Positions 22,586-25,834 of a stretch of 25,834 nucleotides of DNA are shown here, piece after piece. The stretch's first letter is position 1; the number at the start of each line of letters is the position of its first letter. Below the pieces are notes generated by a model. It did no database searches, was not told the origin of the DNA, and saw nothing but the letters and a program-made list of their open reading frames with translations. A program made the position numbers and the translations under genes. Source of the DNA: Amoebidium appalachense (Eukaryota > Ichthyosporea); the NCBI GenBank assembly GCA_963693365.1, contig CAVNZM010000055.1, positions 1 to 25,834 on the forward strand, in the 5' to 3' direction.

Positions 22586-23346
22586 CTTCCTCAGGCCGAC
22601 CCTCTGGCAGCGCATCCTCCGGCTCCTCGTCAGATGATTCTGCAGATGATTCTGCAGCAAAAAACGAAACCTTATTAATAACTTGGAGTAAACGGGGGAA
22701 GGGGAGGAGGTGGGAGGGGGGAGGGGGGGTTGCGGGGGGGGGGGAAGGGGGGTGAGGGAGAGGGGAGATTAGGGGGGGAGGTGAGTGTAGGGACAAAATG
22801 ATGGGCCGGTGCATGCCGTGTAGGTGTGTGAATGTGTGTGTGTATGTGACGTGGTGTGTGCAGGTGGGGAAGGGGGGTTGGGTATGGGGCGATGGGGATA
22901 TTGGGGGATGAAGGGATGGAGGGGGGAGGGGGGGGGGGGGGTTGTGGGGATGGAGGGGGGGGGGGGGGAGTAGCCAAACAAAGCAATTCGAAAAAAGTGC
23001 TGTGCAGGTGTGTGAATGTGTGTGTGTATGTGACATGGTGTGTGCAGGTGGGGAAGGGGGATGGGGTATGGGGCGATGGGGGGACGGGGGAATGGGGGGA
23101 TGGGGGGAAGGAGGGGGTTGTGGGGATGGAGGGGGGTAGGGGGGGGGGGAGTAGCCAAACAAAGCAATTCGAAAAAAGTGCTTGAGCTGGGAAGGATTTA
23201 GATATGAAACAGGGTTATTTCAAATAAAGTGGTTGGATGTGGGGAGCCATAGCATTAATTTAGGCTATTTATTTTTTAAAAAAACCCCAGGGGGGGGGGG
23301 GGGGGGATATGGGGAGGGGGGGGGGGGGGGAAGAATAAGGGTGTTT

Positions 23347-23377
<31 letters not shown>

Positions 23378-25015
23378 GGGGGGGGGGGGGCTGGAAGGCT
23401 GAAATGTGTGTGTTTTTGCAGCGGAGGGGGGGGGGGGGGGGGGGGGGGGGCAGCAGCGGGAGTCGGCGTTGAAGGGGGTGCGGGGGGGGGGGGGGGGGAG
23501 GGGGGGGGGGGGGGAGAGAGATTCCTACCTTCAGGCAGAGGTGCTTGGCTTGCCATGTATTCCTCAATTAGCTTCTTGGCCTTTTTCGTGAACTGCTTCT
23601 TTGTTGTGAATAGGTCTTTGCCGCTGGCCACCACAACAGTCGTAGATAGGAATGCAATGTGGCCATCCATATCGTTTCTTGTTGCAAGACGGAACTTGGA
23701 ATCGAGAGTCATTGTATTGTCGCTGGTTATAAACCAATTGATTCTCATCATGCCGGTCTGGGGAAAGTACTTGAGGACCTGCAGGGTATGCAGGGTATGT
23801 GTTAACGGTGTGAATGTGCGTGTATACTGGGAAGCAATACATGAGCCTGTAAAATGCCCCCGACATTGTTGTTGTGCTGTGCTTAAACTTCATAGTTGTG
23901 CAGCCATGTATACAGGTGAACTGTTGCAAAACATTCTCTGTGCACGTGATGCACATGTATTGTGTGCGGCAAGAAATCTGTTACAGGAGGGGGATGGCAT
24001 TTTGGAAACACTAAAAATAGTACAACAAGTGTGTGTGTGTGTTGGGGAGGGGGTTGGGGGGGGGGGGGTGGGGGGGGGGGGAGACTGGTGTTCCATCGTG
24101 TGTGTTGTGGTTTAGGAGGAGGGTTTTGAGGGGTGCCTTAACATTTGGGTTGGGGGGGGGGGGGGGGGGGAGGGGAGGGGGGAGGGGGGAGGGGGGCAAG
24201 TGTAAGTTTACAGAGTTCTATACATATATTTGTCTTATCTTTTCGGTTTTTACAAGCTTTTGGTTGCTGGATTTCTTGTGCTAATTAGAAATTGGGTCAA
24301 CCAATTTGTGTGCTGGTTGTGTGTATGTGTCTGTCAGGAGGAGGAGGAGGAGGAGGGGCAGAAGGAGAGGGGGGGAGTGGGGGGGGGGAGGGGGGGGGGG
24401 GGGGGGGGGGGGGGCGCTTGGGGTGCGGGGGAAGTGGGGCAGAAACTGGTGTTCCGTCGTGTGTGTTGTGTTTAAGGGTGAGGGTTTGAGGGGTGCTAAC
24501 ACTGGGGGGGGGGGGGGGGGGAGGTGAGGGGGGGCCGGGGGGGGGGGGGGGGGATGAGTCTAAGTTAACAAAATTCTATATATATTTGTCTTATCTGCTC
24601 ATTTTTCTTTCCCAATTATTTGCACGTTTTGGGTTTCTGGATTTCTTTTTATGAATTCGAGATTGGGCCAACCAATCTAGTGTGTGCTGTGTGTATGACT
24701 GTGTGTGTCAGGAGGATGAGGCAGGGAGGAGGATGTTGGGGGGAGGGGGGGTAGGGGGGGTGGGGGGGGTAGGTGGGAACATGCCTTGGCTGGTTCTGGG
24801 TACTTTTCTGGGTTGTAGTTTCCTATGGGCTCTTTTATCCGGCACAAAATCAGATCTCCCTTTTGGGGGTTGTTGTACGGTGCTGTATTCTTGTTGTACT
24901 CCTTTGCCGCTCGTTGAGCAGGGGTGAGATATTTACCACAGTGTGGTGTTTTTACACTGCACCACTGTGTCTCTGCTTTCCCGACATAGTCAGAATACTT
25001 ATAAGATTTTACAGG
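19752..25015 (-). CDS. Second gene (partial, tentative): acidic, low-complexity, probably nuclear protein
   Basis: - strand exons with matching phases: about 25015-24785 (start unresolved), 23778-23529, 22651-22586, 21100-21044, 20612-20475 and 19994-19752. The order gives a folded N-part (KGDLILCRI, then [16 protein letters not shown]), repeated acidic motifs ([18 protein letters not shown]), a long Glu tract, and a basic/Pro tail with ARKRS and PARKK motifs. Inferred: nuclear, possibly chromatin- or RNA-associated. Family not recognised. Both ends are undefined and the Glu tract may hide a frame change. Introns are packed with G runs (C on the sense strand) and (GT)n. Confidence 0.5.
20020..20247. 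repeat. Long G run and T run in gene 2 intron
   Basis: G run (C on sense) at about 20019-20060 just upstream of the 19994 acceptor, and a T run at 20214-20242. Confidence 0.9.
20348..20560 (-). repeat. (GAG)n trinucleotide repeat (CTC on + strand)
   Basis: Two GAG-rich blocks joined by two copies of a GTAGAAGGAGAGGAGGAAAT unit (20474 and 20432 on the - strand). Probably coding Glu tract in at least one block. Confidence 0.85.
20475..20612 (-). CDS. Gene 2 exon: Glu-rich tract
   Basis: Acceptor TTTGTCAATGCAG, donor GTAGAA (weak). Encodes [20 protein letters not shown] and then nearly pure Glu. Phase 1-1. A second Glu-coding stretch (20474-20310) follows in another frame ([17 protein letters not shown], later [13 protein letters not shown]), so either an extra splice or a repeat-length change lies here. 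Confidence 0.5.
21044..21100 (-). CDS. Gene 2 acidic exon, copy B (phase 1-1)
   Basis: Acceptor TTTCTTGCTGCAG, donor GTGGGA. 57 nt encoding [19 protein letters not shown]. Exon and flanking intron (AACGAAACCxTATTAATAA) match copy A, so the whole block was duplicated. Confidence 0.6.
22586..22651 (-). CDS. Gene 2 acidic exon, copy A (phase 1-1)
   Basis: Acceptor TTTTTTGCTGCAG, donor GTGCC. 66 nt encoding [20 protein letters not shown] plus EG. It differs from copy B by an AESS duplication and Glu for Asp. Ser-Asp-Glu runs are typical casein-kinase-2 targets (known for such motifs; inferred here). Confidence 0.6.
23290..23515. repeat. Cluster of G runs in gene 2 intron
   Basis: G runs at about 23291-23306, 23318-23330, 23361-23390, 23427-23450, 23482-23499 and 23502-23514, just downstream (in sense) of the 23529 donor. 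Confidence 0.9.
23529..23778 (-). CDS. Gene 2 exon: folded segment
   Basis: Acceptor CCTGCAG, donor GTAGGA, 250 nt. Encodes [40 protein letters not shown] and [20 protein letters not shown], ending PLPEG. The mixed alpha/beta look and a Lys-rich helix suggest a globular domain. No family recognised. Phase 0 in, 1 out. Confidence 0.65.
24195..24720. repeat. Two-copy divergent duplication in gene 2 intron
   Basis: The segment AGTxTAAGTTxACAxAxTTC...CAGGAGGA occurs at about 24198-24345 and 24557-24716. Flanking G-rich and CGTCGTGTGTGTTGT/CATCGTGTGTGTTGT blocks are also shared, so the period is about 365 bp. Confidence 0.8.
24785..25015 (-). CDS. Gene 2, first visible exon (upstream border unresolved)
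   Basis: Open frame after a stop at 25018-25016: [40 protein letters not shown], then [14 protein letters not shown] and [10 protein letters not shown]. Composition is protein-like. No ATG is in frame, so it starts at a splice site; CTTATAAG before 24997 (phase 0) is one choice. The end AAG|GCATGT implies a GC-AG intron in phase 0, fitting the next exon. Confidence 0.45.
25000..25005 (+). promoter_or_regulatory. Possible TATA motif upstream of the Copia-type gag
   Basis: TATAAG lies 83 bases before the gag ATG. It overlaps the open - strand exon region, so only one of the two readings may be real. Confidence 0.3.
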
Positions 25016-25087
25016 TTATGCTGCCCTTTTGCACGCTCTCTATACACACATCACCACCGCGATCGCTCACCAGCGCGCTAGTCCGCC

Positions 25088-25663
25088 ATGGATCCCAACA
25101 AGTCCGGCGTAAACAAAATCACCATGTGGAAGGGTGAAGGCAAGACCGGCCCTGACCACAAGACCACCTACTTCCAATGGGAAATCATTTTCCTCGGCAT
25201 GATGACCGGCACCAAAGGTGCCCTACTTGTGGATGTTGTTCTCGCTGACAACTACGTTCCACCCAACACCGCCGCCATTGATGGTGTGCTTCCCTTCTAC
25301 GGTTACGCTACTGCGGCTGAACTCAAAGACGCCCGCAACTGCTTACTTCTCCACATGATCCAGAACATCGACCCGTCTGTCCTCACCACCGTCGCCCAGT
25401 ACCGTATCGGCATGGACTCTGAACGGGCCATGTGGAAGTTCCGACAACACTACCTCCAAGGCAAACCCGACCAGGTCCGTCTCCTCCGTCGCGAGTGGGA
25501 TGCCTGCTCCCTCAAGTCCCGTGATACATTCACTGACTACCTCCAGTGTCTCCAAACCATCGTCACCCAGCTTCAGTCCCTGCAAGATGACTCAGTTACC
25601 TTCACCCATCTGGCAGAGAAGTTCTTTAATGAACTTTGTAAACAGTTGGACTATTTAGGATAA
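25088..25663 (+). CDS. Copia-type (Ty1/copia) gag polyprotein fragment
   Basis: 191 codons. The start ATGG sits in a strong context (CCGCCATGG). Features of the copia-type gag family (UBN2-like): W-x-F-RxxYLQG (MWKFRQHYLQGKPDQV), LLRREWDACSL and DTFTDYLQCLQTIVTQLQSL. The ORF stops at 25663 after QLDYLG, before any CCHC knuckle or protease, so it is shorter than a usual copia Gag-Pol. Codons are strongly C-ending, unlike the AT-richer Ty3 relic, suggesting a younger or different element. No LTR pair can be seen. Confidence 0.75.
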   Translation: MDPNKSGVNKITMWKGEGKTGPDHKTTYFQWEIIFLGMMTGTKGALLVDVVLADNYVPPNTAAIDGVLPFYGYATAAELKDARNCLLLHMIQNIDPSVLTTVAQYRIGMDSERAMWKFRQHYLQGKPDQVRLLRREWDACSLKSRDTFTDYLQCLQTIVTQLQSLQDDSVTFTHLAEKFFNELCKQLDYLG

Positions 25664-25834
25664 GGCAGAGTACAACTGAATCAAAATAAAGACAGAGAAC
25701 GGGTAGAAAGGCACACGCGGCCAGGTTGCTTTTACTATGGGCCGACTCAGTCTGTCTCAGACTTCACTGATGTGATCCCCGTACTGGGACGGCTTTCTTA
25801 TATAGCCCCCAGGTTTCGGATCAAGGCCCAGGAT
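25664..25834. other. Sequence after the Copia-type gag; AATAAA at 25685 and TATATA near 25799
   Basis: No ORF. AATAAA lies 22 bases after the stop and a TATATAG motif occurs near the window end. It may be LTR or the start of another insertion; not resolvable here. Confidence 0.3.

Larger units (their letters stand above)
20716..23285. repeat. Segmental tandem duplications carrying the acidic exon
   Basis: Block types recur in order: 'GAATTTCxTATTGAACGGAAG' (20740, 21759, 22267), a (GT)n block (20846, 21890, 22392), 'TGATAxTGTTGGTGCTT' (20961, 21983, 22501), acidic exon (21044, 22586), 'ATGATGTGCCGGTGCATGC' (21227, 21599, 22098; variant 22799) and 'GGAGTAGCCAAAxAAAGCAA' (21361, 21691, 22202, 22968, 23149). 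G runs sit at the block joints. Two blocks lack the exon. Confidence 0.88.

Noticed and set aside
23345-24115. 256-codon + strand ORF
   Set aside because: Antisense to the better-supported - strand exon 23778-23529 and largely Gly runs from poly-G.

Overview
This is nuclear DNA of an intron-rich eukaryote. Small coding exons are separated by introns full of homopolymer (poly-C/poly-G), dinucleotide (CA/GT, CT/GA) and trinucleotide repeats, with LTR retrotransposon and SINE remnants. The secreted multidomain protein (VWD, several EGF-like modules, PA14-like, Calx-beta-like, SdrD B-like) suggests an animal or a unicellular relative of animals (choanoflagellate, filasterean or ichthyosporean type). 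The sequence alone does not fix the species.

Region 1 (189-12707, + strand): one large extracellular-protein gene whose 5' end lies left of the window. I resolve 18 exons. All 17 exon junctions agree in phase, and the joined exons give 1,494 codons plus a stop with no frame break. Order of parts: Gly/Trp-rich N-part, PA14-like, Calx-beta-like, basic linker, VWF type D, Pro-rich and Cys-rich linker, EGF modules, SdrD B-like calcium-loop domain, two EGFs around a Thr/Ser mucin-like linker, and an unknown Cys-containing C-terminal domain. No membrane anchor is visible.

Region 2 (about 12.7-13.9 kb): 3' flank of that gene, mostly simple repeats.

Region 3 (13912-18023): a decayed Ty3/gypsy-type element on the - strand, flanked by two direct repeats of about 200 bp (LTR remnants) with TATA motifs. 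It keeps gag, a zinc knuckle, a retropepsin active site, a post-protease segment and the N-terminal part of reverse transcriptase. The rest of pol is deleted up to the left LTR. A tRNA-like SINE of 543 bp with an 11-bp target-site duplication sits inside the protease region.

Region 4 (18.0-19.3 kb): no gene seen; it holds a series of spaced quasi-palindromes.

Region 5 (about 19.75-25.0 kb, - strand): a second, less certain gene for an acidic, probably nuclear protein. Several of its exons are symmetrical (phase 1-1), and a small acidic exon lies in tandemly duplicated, poly-G-rich blocks.

Region 6 (25088-25663, +): a Copia-type gag ORF with C-rich codon use, unlike the Ty3 remnant.

The most striking theme is how repeat expansion shapes splicing. 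(CA)n tracts supply 3' splice sites, tandem repeats carry abutted acceptor/donor (AG|GT) motifs, two introns share an apparently identical 107-bp 3' segment, and poly-C runs lie mostly on the sense strand of both genes.
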